Assembly: GCA_016715885.1 (NCBI GenBank)
Contig: JADJXL010000008.1
Coordinates: 1-64,000 of the forward strand
DNA length: 64,000 nucleotides
From: Polyangiaceae bacterium
GTDB lineage: Bacteria > Myxococcota_A > Polyangia > Polyangiales > Polyangiaceae
Reading direction: 5' to 3'
The notes under the pieces were generated by a model. That model did no database searches. It was given only the letters and a program-made list of their open reading frames with translations, and had not been told where the DNA came from. Made by a program: the position numbers and the translations under genes. The first letter of the stretch is position 1. The number at the start of each line of letters is the position of its first letter. Below, piece after piece: positions 1-10,141 of this stretch.

Positions 1-490
1 AGGACCTCACGGGTACGGTCGAACAAATTGACTACGATCGACGCGCATTCGCACGCTCGACCGAACCGTGGTCACCATGCCGAACGGGAAGTTGTCCGAT
101 ACGCGCATCGAAAACTATGCAGCGCGCGATCGATTGCGATTGAACGCGAAGTTTGGCCTACGTTATTCGACCAAGCCCGAAACGGTGCGCGTCATCATCG
201 AAAAAATGCGCGAATACCTGCGCGAACGTCCCGATGTGTTTCCTGACACGATTCTCGTGCATCTGATCGGCTTTGGCGATTCCGCATTGGTCATCGAAGT
301 CAACGTGTGGCTGCTCAGTCAAGAGTGGCTCGAGTTTTTGGCCTGGCGCGAAGAGACCCTGCTTGGGCTGATGGAGGTCATCGAAGCAAACGGATCGGCC
401 ATCGCGCTTCCTGCGCAGACGTTGCACGTCGAGTCGATGCCGCGGGGGTTTGGCCCCTCGGGTGCGTCCCCGCCGAACCGCTCACACTGA
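1..490 (+). pseudogene. MscS-type mechanosensitive channel, C-terminal part, frameshifted, cut by window edge
   Basis: This is the end of a small-conductance mechanosensitive channel, an inner-membrane protein that opens under turgor to release solutes. The conserved beta-domain reads GTVEQI in the third frame (up to about base 29). It continues as LRSTRIRTLDRT, then VVTMPNGKLSD and IENYAARDR, in the second frame, which is the usual order in MscS proteins. The two halves are joined if one base is missing near position 30, where a Gly codon is expected between EQI and LRS. The C-terminal alpha/beta domain then runs intact to the TGA at 488-490. The GTG at 68 is internal and not a true start. 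Only the tail is present, so the membrane segments lie outside the window. The family assignment is firm; whether the frame change is real or a sequencing error is not known. Confidence 0.75.
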
Positions 491-577
491 ATTGGTTGTT
501 GCCTTCATCGTTCCAGGCTTTACAACCGAGTCGTTCTGACGGATACCGTCACGGAAAATCATCACCCTGGAGGTTTC

Positions 578-992
578 GTGGCAAGCTGGCGAGACGAGCT
601 GATCGGAGGCAGCGAAGACCAAGGCAGAGCGCGAAGCGGAAGAAGCGGCGCGCCATCGCAAACGCGTCGAAGAGGCGCTTCATACGGCGGAGGCCGCGTT
701 TGGGCTGGCGACGGAGGCGCTGCGCTTCACGCGTGATCGCGTGCGCGACAAGGGCCAGGATGCGCAGCTTGGCGAGGAAGGCGACGCCCACGAGCTCGTG
801 CTGGCCGGACCACAAGCTACGCGTGGAGCTGGTGCGTGACGCGGCGACGATCCGCGTGACGTTCCGGTGCAGGCAAGCCGCGCGAGTTCGACTTTGCGAA
901 GGACCGGCACATCGCTCCGGCCGACGTCGAAGAGCATCGGACGGCGGTCGGTGGAGCTCGTCAAGGGCGCGCAGAAGTCGTCACCTTGGTGA
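578..992 (+). pseudogene. Small hypothetical protein gene with four frame changes
   Basis: I do not recognise this family. A good ribosome site (GGAGG at 570-573) precedes a GTG at 578 that opens with MASWRDELIGG in frame 2. Sense then moves to frame 3 (from about 615: TKAEREAEEAARHRKRVEEAL, on through TEALRFTRDRVRDKG), to frame 1 (from about 810: HKLRVELVRDAATIRVTF), to frame 2 (from 872: GKPREFDFAKDRHIAPADVEE), and back to frame 3 (from 951: VELVKGAQKSSPW, stop 990-992). Stitched together this gives about 138 residues: a charged, probably coiled-coil N-terminal half and a short beta-rich C-terminal half. Such smooth continuation across four shifts, with no internal nonsense mutations in the stitched protein, argues for indel errors or very recent decay. 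The product is probably soluble. Its function is unknown. Confidence 0.5.
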
Positions 993-1010
993 TGAGTCGT
1001 TTCACTGCGT

Positions 1011-1335
1011 GAAGGTCGTTCATCGACCTTGGTTCTGAGTTTCATCTCTCCAGAAGGCCAGTCATCGACCGTTGGGTAGAGTTTTTTCTCTGCCTCATGG
1101 GTGCGCATCGACCTTGGTTCTGAGTTTCATCTCTGCGTGAAGGTCGTTCATCGACCGTTGGGTAGAGTTTTTTCTCTGCCTCATGGGTGCGCATCGACCT
1201 TGGGTCTGAGTTTCATCTCTGCGTGAAGGTCGTTCATCGACCGTTGGGTAGAGTTTTTTCTCTGGCGCACGGGTGCGCATCGACCTTGGGTTAGAGTTTC
1301 ACCTCTGCGTGAAGGTCGGTCATTGACCGTTGAGT
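1011..1335 (+). repeat. Tandem array of 43-bp half-units (86-bp period) with hairpins
   Basis: Two related half-units of about 43 bp alternate. Each carries CATCGACC followed by GTTGGG or TTGG, a GAG...CTC stem and TCTCTGC. Exact copies of AAGGTCG-TTCATCGACC spaced 86 bp apart begin at about 1140, 1226 and 1312. The earlier copy, at about 1012, is offset by one and a half periods. Each long half-unit can fold two small hairpins: GGTCG-ttcat-CGACC and AGAG-tttttt-CTCT. The array lies directly after the broken gene at 578-992 and before a stretch with no recognisable gene. It has no unique spacers, so it is not CRISPR. Confidence 0.8.
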
Positions 1336-1582
1336 CACAGAAACCAATTCATTGAAGGAAACGTGGCAAGTTGGTTTCGAAACTCCAATGAAGATTATTC
1401 AATATGTCGAATCGCAGCGCCGATACAAAGACACGATTGCGAATGCCTAGAGCATCAAAAAAACACGTCATTAAAGCTCCCAAAGCTACCCACCCACCAT
1501 CAACTGTAGTCTCCTCCCTCCCGCCGAAGGTCCTCGTCTTGGTGACACGCCCACGCAGCAGTCGAGCTTCCTTCGCCCGTTC
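1336..1582. other. Non-coding stretch, no recognisable gene
   Basis: About 250 bases of lower-GC sequence. I see only a small inverted pair, GAAACCAA (near 1340) and TTGGTTTC (near 1371). The short open frames crossing it have no family resemblance. It presumably holds the promoter of the M28 peptidase gene. Confidence 0.4.
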
Positions 1583-3540
<1,958 letters not shown>

Positions 3541-3560
3541 TTTCGTGTGAGAAACGAGCG

Positions 3561-4579
3561 ATGCCGTCGTTTTCCGGTCGTTTGGGGATAGGGTCTGTCT
3601 TTTGCGCATTGCTTTCGGCGTCCGTGACGGCGCTGGCGTGTTCTGAATCGCGAGCACGTCGTTGCGACGGACGCGGGCGATGATGCGCAACCAGGTCCCG
3701 ATGCAATGGCGGACGCTGCATTCGACGCGGCGCTCGATGCAGCGTACGACGCGGTAAGATTTTGCGGACGCGGATGTCGACGATGCAGCAGCGGATGCGG
3801 ATGCAGACGTCGACGCGGCATTGCCTGGGACGAGCGAAGGGTGTCCGAGCGACATGGTGCTCGTCGCGGGCGATTATTGTCCCACGGTGCAGCAGAAATG
3901 CATCGAGCACCATAGCGAGTTCAATACGGATCAAAAGAGAAAGAAGAAAGCTGGCGGCAATCAAGCGAGCACCGTGAGCGAGCGATGTATGCGGTACGAA
4001 GAGCCGTCGGTGTGTCTTTCCAAAAAGCGCGTGCCGATGCGTTTTTGCATGGATCGGTACGAATGGCCGAACCAGAAGGGCGAATTGCCTGCATTGCTCG
4101 TATCATGGGGTGATGCGAAGAAGCTTTGCGAGGAAAAGGGAAAACGTCTCTGCATGGAGGCGGAATACAACTTCGCATGCGAGGGCGAGGCAATGCTGCC
4201 GTACACGTACGGGTACGAGCGTGATGCGACGGCGTGCAACATCGACCGGGAATACCGCAAGCGGGAAAAGTCGCTGAAGAAGTACGAGCGGTGCATGAAG
4301 AAGCCCGGAATGCAAGGCGGAGCTCGCGCGATGGATCAGCGTTTTGCCGACGGGCTCGATGCCTCGTTGTGTATCTCCGTTTGGCGTGTACGACTCAACG
4401 GGAACATCAACGAATGGGTGGAGCGGCCCAAGCAAAAATATCCGAATCGAAGCGGATTGAAGGGCGGCTGGTGGGGCCCCGTGCGCGGGCGGTGCAGGCC
4501 CACGGTGGGTTTTCACAAGGAAGACGATTACGGCTACGAGGAAGGATTTCGGTGCTGCAAGGACGCGGAGGGGCAGTGA
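3561..4579 (+). pseudogene. Formylglycine-generating-enzyme-like (SUMF1 domain) lipoprotein, frameshifted
   Basis: The ATG at 3561 opens a lipoprotein signal (GSVFCALLSASVTALACS). Frame changes follow at about 3650 and 3765, across an Asp/Ala-rich linker (ATDAGDD... AFDAALDAAYDA in one frame, ADADVDDAAADADADVDAAL in another). From 3821 frame 2 stays open to 4579. This part carries a SUMF1/FGE-like domain: YCPTVQQ near the start, MRFCMDRYEWPN, PALLVSWGDAKKLCEEKGKRLCMEAEYNFACEG, then NGNINEWVE and a C-terminal FRCCKD. Near 4367-4394 a compensated pair of shifts hides the expected SPFGVYD just before LNGN. The class includes sulfatase-modifying oxidases and many myxobacterial lipoproteins in which the fold is reused as a binding domain. 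I do not claim enzyme activity. Confidence 0.6.
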
Positions 4580-4637
4580 GTGACGATGGTGCAACGAAGC
4601 CCTTGACTCGCGGCGACGGCGCACAAAAGGTAAGCTC

Positions 4638-5034
4638 ATGAAAGTCCTTTTGACGACAGACGGTCGCTTTCCGGCCATCCACGCGCTGCAAGAAGCATCG
4701 AGGCTCCTCGCGATACAAGGCGCGGATGTCTTGCTCGTTTCCGTGTCCGATCCCGAACAGCACACGGGCGGTAACCTCAACGCCGCGCAAGACGTCGAGG
4801 ATGGGATTCGCGTCCTGAAGGGGCTTGGTATCGATGCGCGAGGCGAGATGCTTCGGGGCGACTTCATCGAAGCCATCATCGAAAAAGCTCATGATTTGGA
4901 AAGCCGACGTCGTGGTCGTCGGCTCGGACAGGTCGAGCAAGCTCATGACGTTTTTGGGCGGCAGCGTTTCGACCAGCATCGTGCGCAAATACGATGGTGC
5001 CGTGCTCGTCGTTCCGAGCAAGAAAAAGGATTGA
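4638..5034 (+). pseudogene. Universal stress protein (UspA family), one frameshift
   Basis: A single-domain cytoplasmic Usp protein of about 130 residues. The N-terminal strand and first helix (MKVLLTTDGRFPAIHAL...) and the middle part run in frame 3. Near 4893 there is one extra A before GCC GAC, and sense continues in frame 1 as ADVVVVGSDRSSKLMTFLGG, then SVSTSIVRKYDGAVLVVPS. The latter is the ATP-binding G-x2-G-x9-G(S/T) region and last strand typical of the family. A GGTAAGC stretch just before the ATG at 4638 is a weak ribosome site. The downstream neighbour at 5145 is unrelated. The family call is firm. The break is most simply read as a one-base insertion. Confidence 0.75.
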
Positions 5035-5144
5035 ACGTCATTTCGGCGTTTCGGCGGCGGACGTGATGACGCCGTCGAGCTCTCGGCATATCGTGCAGCC
5101 CGTCGCTCTTGCCTCCCCGTCCAAACCACGGCATACTGGTTACC

Positions 5145-5765
5145 ATGGGTTTGCCCGCTGAAAAGCTCGGACGTCGCGCCACGTATGCAGATTATGCCGC
5201 TGTGCCGGAACACAAGAGCGCGGAGATCATCAACGGAGTCCTCCACGTTTTTCCAAAGCCCGCGCCCGCCCACTCGAAGACAGCGTCACGTCTCGGTTCA
5301 GAAGTGAACGGTCCGTTCGACATTGGTCGCGGTGGCCCTGGAGGTTGGCACATTCTCGACGAGCCCGAGCTTCATTTCGGCCCCAAAGATGACCGAGACA
5401 TCCTTGCCCCCGATATTGCGGGATGGCGCATTGAACGTATGCCGGTCTTACCGCGCACGGCATACTTCACGCTCGCGCCCGATTGGGTCTGCGAAGTGCT
5501 CAGCCCGTCGACCGAAAAAGTAGATCGCATCGACAAGATGCCCATCTATGCGCGGGAACGCGTCAAACACGTTTGGCTCGTCCATCCAATCCGCCAAACC
5601 ATTGAAGTGTTCACGCTCAATGCGGACGGTTTTTGGGTGATGACCGGCATGCATGCGGGCAATGTACACGTTCGCATTCCCCCCTTCGACGCAATCGAGC
5701 TCGACCTCGGACTCTTGTGGCCCGTCATCGAAGGCGGACCTCCGACGGAAGACGAGGCAGGCTGA
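5145..5765 (+). CDS. Uma2-family (DUF820) endonuclease-like protein
   Basis: A 206-residue protein of the Uma2 family, which has a PD-(D/E)xK nuclease fold and is abundant in cyanobacteria and some myxobacteria; its cellular role is poorly known. Family landmarks are YADYAAVPEHKSAEIINGVL near the N-terminus, then DRDILAPDIAGWR (the PD part of the motif), PDWVCEVLSPSTEKVDRIDK (E-V-LSPST), and YARERVKHVWLVHP before the C-terminal strand. I chose the ATG at 5145 because the upstream TTG at 5109 lacks family similarity and a ribosome site. This is one of the few genes in the first 7 kb with no frame break. It sits between the stress protein and fumarase genes and need not be cotranscribed with either. 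Confidence 0.8.
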   Translation: MGLPAEKLGRRATYADYAAVPEHKSAEIINGVLHVFPKPAPAHSKTASRLGSEVNGPFDIGRGGPGGWHILDEPELHFGPKDDRDILAPDIAGWRIERMPVLPRTAYFTLAPDWVCEVLSPSTEKVDRIDKMPIYARERVKHVWLVHPIRQTIEVFTLNADGFWVMTGMHAGNVHVRIPPFDAIELDLGLLWPVIEGGPPTEDEAG

Positions 5766-5794
5766 GCAGCTTTCGCATCTGCTACACTTCCCGC

Positions 5795-7185
5795 ATGCCG
5801 ACCCGCACCGAAACCGATACCTTCGGCCCCATCGACGTCGACGCCTCGCGCTACTGGGGCGCCCAAACCCAGCGCTCGCTCGCCCATTTTGCCATCGGTG
5901 ACGACCGTTTTTCCAGGCGCTTCATCGAATCGCTCGGAATCATCAAAAAAGCCGCGGCGCAGACGAACCATTCCCTGGGCCTGCTCGCGGACGAAAAGTG
6001 CAAACTCATTGCTCTCGCCGCAGACGAAGTCATCAGCGGAAAACTCGATGACCACTTCCCCTTGTCCGTCTGGCAAACCGGTAGCGGCACGCAGACGAAC
6101 ATGAACGCGAACGAAGTCATCGCCAATCGCGCCATCGAAACAGGCGGCGCCCCTTGATCGAAAACCAATTCATCCCAACGATGACGTCAACCTCGGCCAA
6201 AGCTCGAATGACGTGTTCCCCGCGGCCATGCACATCGCATTGGCGACCGAAATAACAAAATCGCTCCTCCCGAGCATCGAAACATTGCGCGCGACGTTAT
6301 TCGAAAAGTCAACAGCATTTTCCAATATCGTAAAGCTCGGACGAACCCATTTGCAGGACGCCACTCCGGTGACGCTCGGGCAGGAAATCTCCGGCTGGGT
6401 CGCGCAATTGGACACATGTCGCGCAATGCTCGAACGCGCTCTGCCGCCCCTGTACGAGCTCCCTCTGGGAGGAACCGCCGTTGGCACGGGCCTCAATACG
6501 CATCCCGATTATCCCGTGCGAGTTGCCGAGACGATTGCTCGATTGACGAATTTACCGTTCGTTACGGCGCCGAATAAATTCCAAGCGCTCGCTTCCCACG
6601 ACGCCGTGGTTTTCTTCATGGTACGCTCAAAACGCTCGCGACCAGTCTGTCGAAGATCGCCATGACGTTCGGTGGCTCTCGAGCGGCCCGCGCGCAGGAA
6701 TTGGCGAAATCACGATTCCGGAAAACGAGCCCGGAAGCTCCATCATGCCCGGAAAAGTCAATCCCACTCAAGCCGAAGCCATGCTCATGGTCGTGGCCCG
6801 AGTGCTCGGAAATGACGTTGCCGTCAATGTCGGCGGAGCCAGCGGGAACTTCGAGCTCAATGTGGCAAAACCCCTGCTCGTTCACGTGTCGCTCGAATCC
6901 ATACGCCTGCTTGCCGACGCCATGACGTCGTTCCACGACCATTGCGCCGTGGGCATTGCACCGAACACGCCTCGCATTGCCGAAAACCTGGAACGCAGCT
7001 TGATGCTCGTCACGGCCCTCGTCCCGCTCGTGGGGTACGACGTCGCGGCAAAAATCGCTCGCAAGGCCCATTTGGAAAATACCAACTTGCGCGATGCGAC
7101 ATTGGCGATGGGCGTGTTGTCTGCGCAGCAGTTCGACGCTGCCGTGCGACCCGAGAACATGACGGGCCCCATCAAATCCAGCTAG
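5795..7185 (+). pseudogene. fumC: Class II fumarase, three frameshifts
   Basis: Fumarase C interconverts fumarate and malate in the TCA cycle. The class II landmarks are present in order: FGPIDVDASRYWGAQTQRSL at the start (ATG 5795), GSGTQTNMNANEVIANRA, HPNDDVNLGQSSNDVFP, GRTHLQDATPVTLGQE, GGTAVGTGLNTHP and the C-terminal signature GSSIMPGKVNPTQ. They are spread over frame 2 (to about 6157), frame 3 (to about 6610), frame 2 (6614 to about 6660) and frame 1 (6664 to 7185). The stitched protein is about 463 residues, the usual length, with every catalytic segment intact. The breaks are single-base. No base substitutions typical of an old pseudogene are evident. A weak hairpin follows the stop. 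Confidence 0.8.
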
Positions 7186-7205
7186 CCCAACTTCCGCAGT
7201 TGGGC
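7185..7205 (+). terminator. Possible hairpin terminator after fumarase
   Basis: GCCCAACT and AGTTGGGC form an 8-bp stem with a 5-base loop directly at the fumarase stop. No T-run follows, so intrinsic termination is uncertain. Confidence 0.35.
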
Positions 7206-7258
7206 CAGGGCAGATCAATAATTTCAAGCACTTACGGCCCAAAGTTGGCACTACAAAT

Positions 7259-7353
7259 CTACGCGACGCGTGGGGTCCGGATGCGCTCGGGTAGGCGTAG
7301 CCCGAGGCGGTCGAGCAGGGCTGCCTGTTCAGGCTCGGGACGGACGATGCAAC
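7259..7353 (-). pseudogene. C-terminal remnant of a transposase-like gene cut by IS66
   Basis: Reading leftwards from the IS66 end, the frame gives VRPEPEQAALLDRLGLRLPE followed by RIRTPRVA and a stop. This looks like the tail of an IS4/IS1634-style transposase (a RPxPEQ...LLxxLGLxLPER pattern). It stops being open at the IS66 inverted repeat (7354), as expected if that element inserted into it. I find no matching remainder on the far side of the IS pair. The family call is from pattern memory only. Confidence 0.3.
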
Positions 7354-7380
7354 GTAAGTCCTCGCTCCGCCCCGTCGTGA
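7354..7380 (+). repeat. Left inverted repeat of IS66 copy 1
   Basis: Twenty-seven bases starting GTAAGTCC, identical to the reverse complement of 9994-10020. Ends beginning GTAA are typical of IS66. Confidence 0.85.
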
Positions 7381-7428
7381 AGTCGCGGCTACCTTGTGAT
7401 TTCACCGTGCTCCGAAAGGAGCGTGAAC

Positions 7429-7804
7429 ATGCGCATGGCAGAAGAGGCAGCTTGGATTCGCGCGCAAGTTGGTGCGATTGTTGGGCGGCGGGGACGTGGC
7501 AATCCTTACCCTGATGAGGTGCGTCGACGTGCGGTCGAATATTTTTCGCACGACGCAAGCAAAGAATATCGCCGGCAAAGATTTGTTTGGAGCTCGGAAT
7601 CGGGGTACCAACATTGCGGAGCTGGACGTCTCCCCAAAGAGGCGCATCGTCGGAATCGGCGCGGCTGGTTTCGAGCGGCTCGAAATCGTCGACGAGCACG
7701 CTGGCTCGGCGAAGGAGCGGCTTGTCGTGCGTGGCCCAGGAGGTCTTTGCATCGAAGGGCTCGATATCGATTCGCTTGCCGAGCTCATTCGGAGGCTGTC
7801 GTGA
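7429..7804 (+). pseudogene. tnpA: IS66 TnpA (accessory DNA-binding protein), frameshifted
   Basis: The ATG at 7429 follows AAAGGAGCG, a good ribosome site. The N-terminal helix-turn-helix begins in frame 1 (GRGNPYPDEVRRRAVEYF), crosses to frame 3 (LELGIGVPTLRSW, the recognition part) and ends in frame 2 (FERLEIVDEHAG... SLAELIRRLS). It stops at 7802-7804, overlapping the tnpB GTG at 7801. About 125 residues when stitched, which is normal for IS66 TnpA. Two shifts make it inactive as written. Confidence 0.65.
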
Positions 7805-8178
7805 TTGGGTCGACGCGGCAGGTCGTCGTGTACGCGTATCGCGAGCCGGTCGATATGCGCAAAGCATTCAATGCGCTCACGGCGCTCGTCGAGCAAGGCT
7901 TTCGCCGCGACGTGATGTCGGGCGAATTGTTCCTCTTCATCAACCGCACGCGCAAACGAGCCAAAGTGCTTTTCTGGGATGGCACCGGTTTGTGTCTCTT
8001 TGCCAAGCGCCTGGCGAAGGGACATTTTGCGGCGCCCTGGGCACGCAAGGGCGAAGGACCGCTCATGCTGACGACGAGCGAGCTTGCGTTATTGCTCGAA
8101 GGCAATGAGCTGATTGCGCGCATGCCCTTGTCGCCACCGGTCTACACACGCGCCGAACGAGTGCTCCCCTGGGGCTAA
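7801..8178 (+). CDS. tnpB: IS66 TnpB (Orf2 family)
   Basis: An intact 125-residue IS66 Orf2 protein, required with TnpA and TnpC for transposition. It has the family signature: VDMRKAFNALTALVEQ, then SGELFLFINRTRKRAKVLFWDG, then GLCLFAKRLAKGHF. I take the GTG at 7801 as the start because it overlaps the tnpA stop (GTGA), a normal coupling in these elements, and because the alignment to the family begins there. Confidence 0.8.
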   Translation: MIGSTRQVVVYAYREPVDMRKAFNALTALVEQGFRRDVMSGELFLFINRTRKRAKVLFWDGTGLCLFAKRLAKGHFAAPWARKGEGPLMLTTSELALLLEGNELIARMPLSPPVYTRAERVLPWG

Positions 8179-8250
8179 AGTTTTTCCAACATTTTTCCTC
8201 GGACCCCTGGACAAACCAGATTGGCAGTACCATAATGACTGCCAATCGAA

Positions 8251-9736
8251 ATGCGTTTGCACTTGGACAAAGAAACCAATCCCGAGATTCTCCGTCAGGC
8301 AGCGACGCTGCTCGAGAAAGAAAATCAGCGGCTGACGCAAAAGATCATCGAGCTGACGCGAGAGCTCGCGACGCTGAAAGGTGGAGGCGCCGAGCAAGTT
8401 GCGCTGCGCATTGCCGAGCTCGAGAAGCAACTGGCCTTGAAAACGAGATGCTCTTTGGCGAGTCATCAGAGAAACGCCCGGGCGACAAGCCCGCCGATTC
8501 GCCGAAACCACCTCAAAAAGGACACGGTCCCAAGGTGCAAGCCAAATTGCCCGTCATCGAAGTCGTGCACACGAGCGAACAAGCGGAGCGAATGTGTGCG
8601 TCTTGCGGCGGGCAGCTCGATGAATGGGAAGGTCAATTCGAGGAGTCGGGAGAAGTCGACGTCGTCGAGCGGCGGTTTTACATCAAGAAACACAAGCGAC
8701 AGAAGTATCGCTGTCGTTGCCAGGCGTGTATCGAAACGGCACCGGGACCGCTCAAGCTTTTCGAGGGGGCGCGATATTCGATTGACTTTGCCGTCGAAGT
8801 CGCGACGGACAAATATTGCGACCACAACCCGCTCGAGCGGCAAGTGCGCAAGATGGAGCGCGAGGGGCTCGACGTCGATTCACAAACGTTATGGGATCAA
8901 ATCGAACGGGTGGCTCGGTTGCTGGCGCCGGCGTATGTGGAGTTGAATCAATACATCTCGAGCAAACCGGTCATCGGAGCGGATGAAACGCGTTGGCCGC
9001 TCTTGGGCAAGAAGAACAATAAGCCATCGCAGTGGCATGCGTGGGCCATTGCCTCACCCGACGCGGTGGCGTATCAAATTCACGATGGCCGCTCGGCAGA
9101 AGTTGGGGCAAAGGTGCTGGGGGCTTTCAAGGGCATTCTCGTGTGCGACGGCTACGGTGTGTACAAGTCGCTGGAAAAGTCGAACGGTTTGACCTTGGCG
9201 CATTGTTGGGCGCACGCGCGTCGCGCATTCATCAAGGCTGAAAAAGACTTCCCGGCGCAAAGCAAAGTTGCCGTTGACATGATTCGCGAGCTTTATGAAG
9301 TGGAGGCGCTTTGCCCCACGGGTCCTGACGGCGATACGATGCGCCTCGAGCTACGACAAGAGCGATCGAAACGAATTCTCGGCGAGCTCTTTGCCTATGT
9401 GGCAATAACGCCGGTCGTCCCGGATAGCAGCCTCGACGATGCCTTCAAGTACATAGCCAAGTTTAGAAGCGGCCTCGAACGATTTTCAATGACCCGAGAA
9501 TTCCGATCGACAACAATCTGACCGAGCGGAGTCAACGCGGAATCGTGGTGGGGAGGAAAAATCATTACGGCTCGCGCTCCCGCCGCGGGACGGAGGTCGC
9601 TGCGCTATTCTATTCCTTCGTCGAAAGCGCAAAGCTATGTGGTCTCGACCCGAAAGCCTATTTGAAGCGCGCGGTCATCGCAGCGCTGCGTAGTGAACGA
9701 ATTCCGTTGCCACACGAGGTCGCAACGAATCCCTGA
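8251..9736 (+). pseudogene. tnpC: IS66 TnpC transposase, two frameshifts
   Basis: The DDE transposase of the element. An N-terminal leucine-zipper coiled coil (TLLEKENQRLTQKIIELTRE) reads in frame 1 from the ATG at 8251. Near 8445 sense passes to frame 3 with FGESSEKRPGDKP, a zinc-finger segment (CASCGGQ and CRCQAC), the catalytic region (VIGADETRWPLL, then FKGILVCDGYGVYKSL) and HCWAHARRAF. Near 9490 it passes to frame 2: IPIDNNLTERSQRGIVVGRK, including the catalytic Glu region, ending at 9736. Length when stitched is about 495 residues, normal for the family. Confidence 0.75.
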
Positions 9737-9993
9737 GGGGTATTGAATCGACAACGCGCAAGATTGCCGCGCTGACGGATGAGCGCGAAGAGCGTACCGG
9801 CTTGCCCATTGCATGAGCATGCCGTCGGTATGCGGCGGCGACGTCATGCTCGCGCAGTAGTGCATTCGTGTGTCGCGCGACCGCAAATCGCAGAAAACGC
9901 ACGATTCATGCTTGCCGCGGGCATGAAAACGTGCCTGGCACAGCTCGCCATCCGGCCATCGATGCCGCCGCCAACCACGAAACGGAAACGACG

Positions 9994-10020
9994 TCACGAC
10001 GGGGCGGAGCGAGGACTTAC
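9994..10020 (-). repeat. Right inverted repeat of IS66 copy 1
   Basis: Perfect 27-bp inverted copy of 7354-7380. Between the tnpC stop (9736) and this repeat I see about 255 bp of non-coding IS tail. Confidence 0.85.
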
Positions 10021-10028
10021 GTTGAAGA
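10021..10028 (+). repeat. Target-site duplication of IS66 copy 2 (left)
   Basis: GTTGAAGA lies immediately between copy 1 and copy 2 and is repeated exactly at 12650-12657, just outside the other end of copy 2. Eight bases is the usual IS66 duplication. Confidence 0.75.
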
Positions 10029-10141
10029 GTATCCGCCCGACCAACTACACCCGACGCCTGCCGTGCACGTGCTACGCTCAACGCGGACGCGTGCATCGCG
10101 CACACGCATGCGCCCGCATCGCCGACGATGCGATGAAGCGT

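Larger units (their letters stand above)
7354..10020 (+). mobile_element. IS66-family insertion sequence, copy 1 (2,667 bp)
   Basis: A complete IS66-type element bounded by perfect 27-bp inverted repeats (7354-7380 and 9994-10020) that begin GTAAGTCCTCGCTCC. The pairing extends 4 bp outward as CAAC/GTTG. Inside are the three standard genes in order: tnpA (7429), tnpB (7801) and tnpC (8251). The flanking 8-mers (7346-7353 and 10021-10028) do not match, so there is no target duplication. Either one end was rearranged or the partner was lost when copy 2 arrived. tnpA and tnpC are frameshifted. Confidence 0.85.

Noticed and set aside
307..1038. 243-residue plus-strand open frame
   Set aside because: It crosses from the MscS tail into the broken gene at 578 and matches the true sense only in a short segment (HKLRVELVRD...).
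1011..1335. CRISPR array
   Set aside because: The units are contiguous tandem repeats with no unique spacers, and no cas gene is near.
7346..10028. 8-bp target duplication for IS66 copy 1
   Set aside because: The two flanking 8-mers differ (GATGCAAC and GTTGAAGA); their CAAC/GTTG parts are inverted, not direct.
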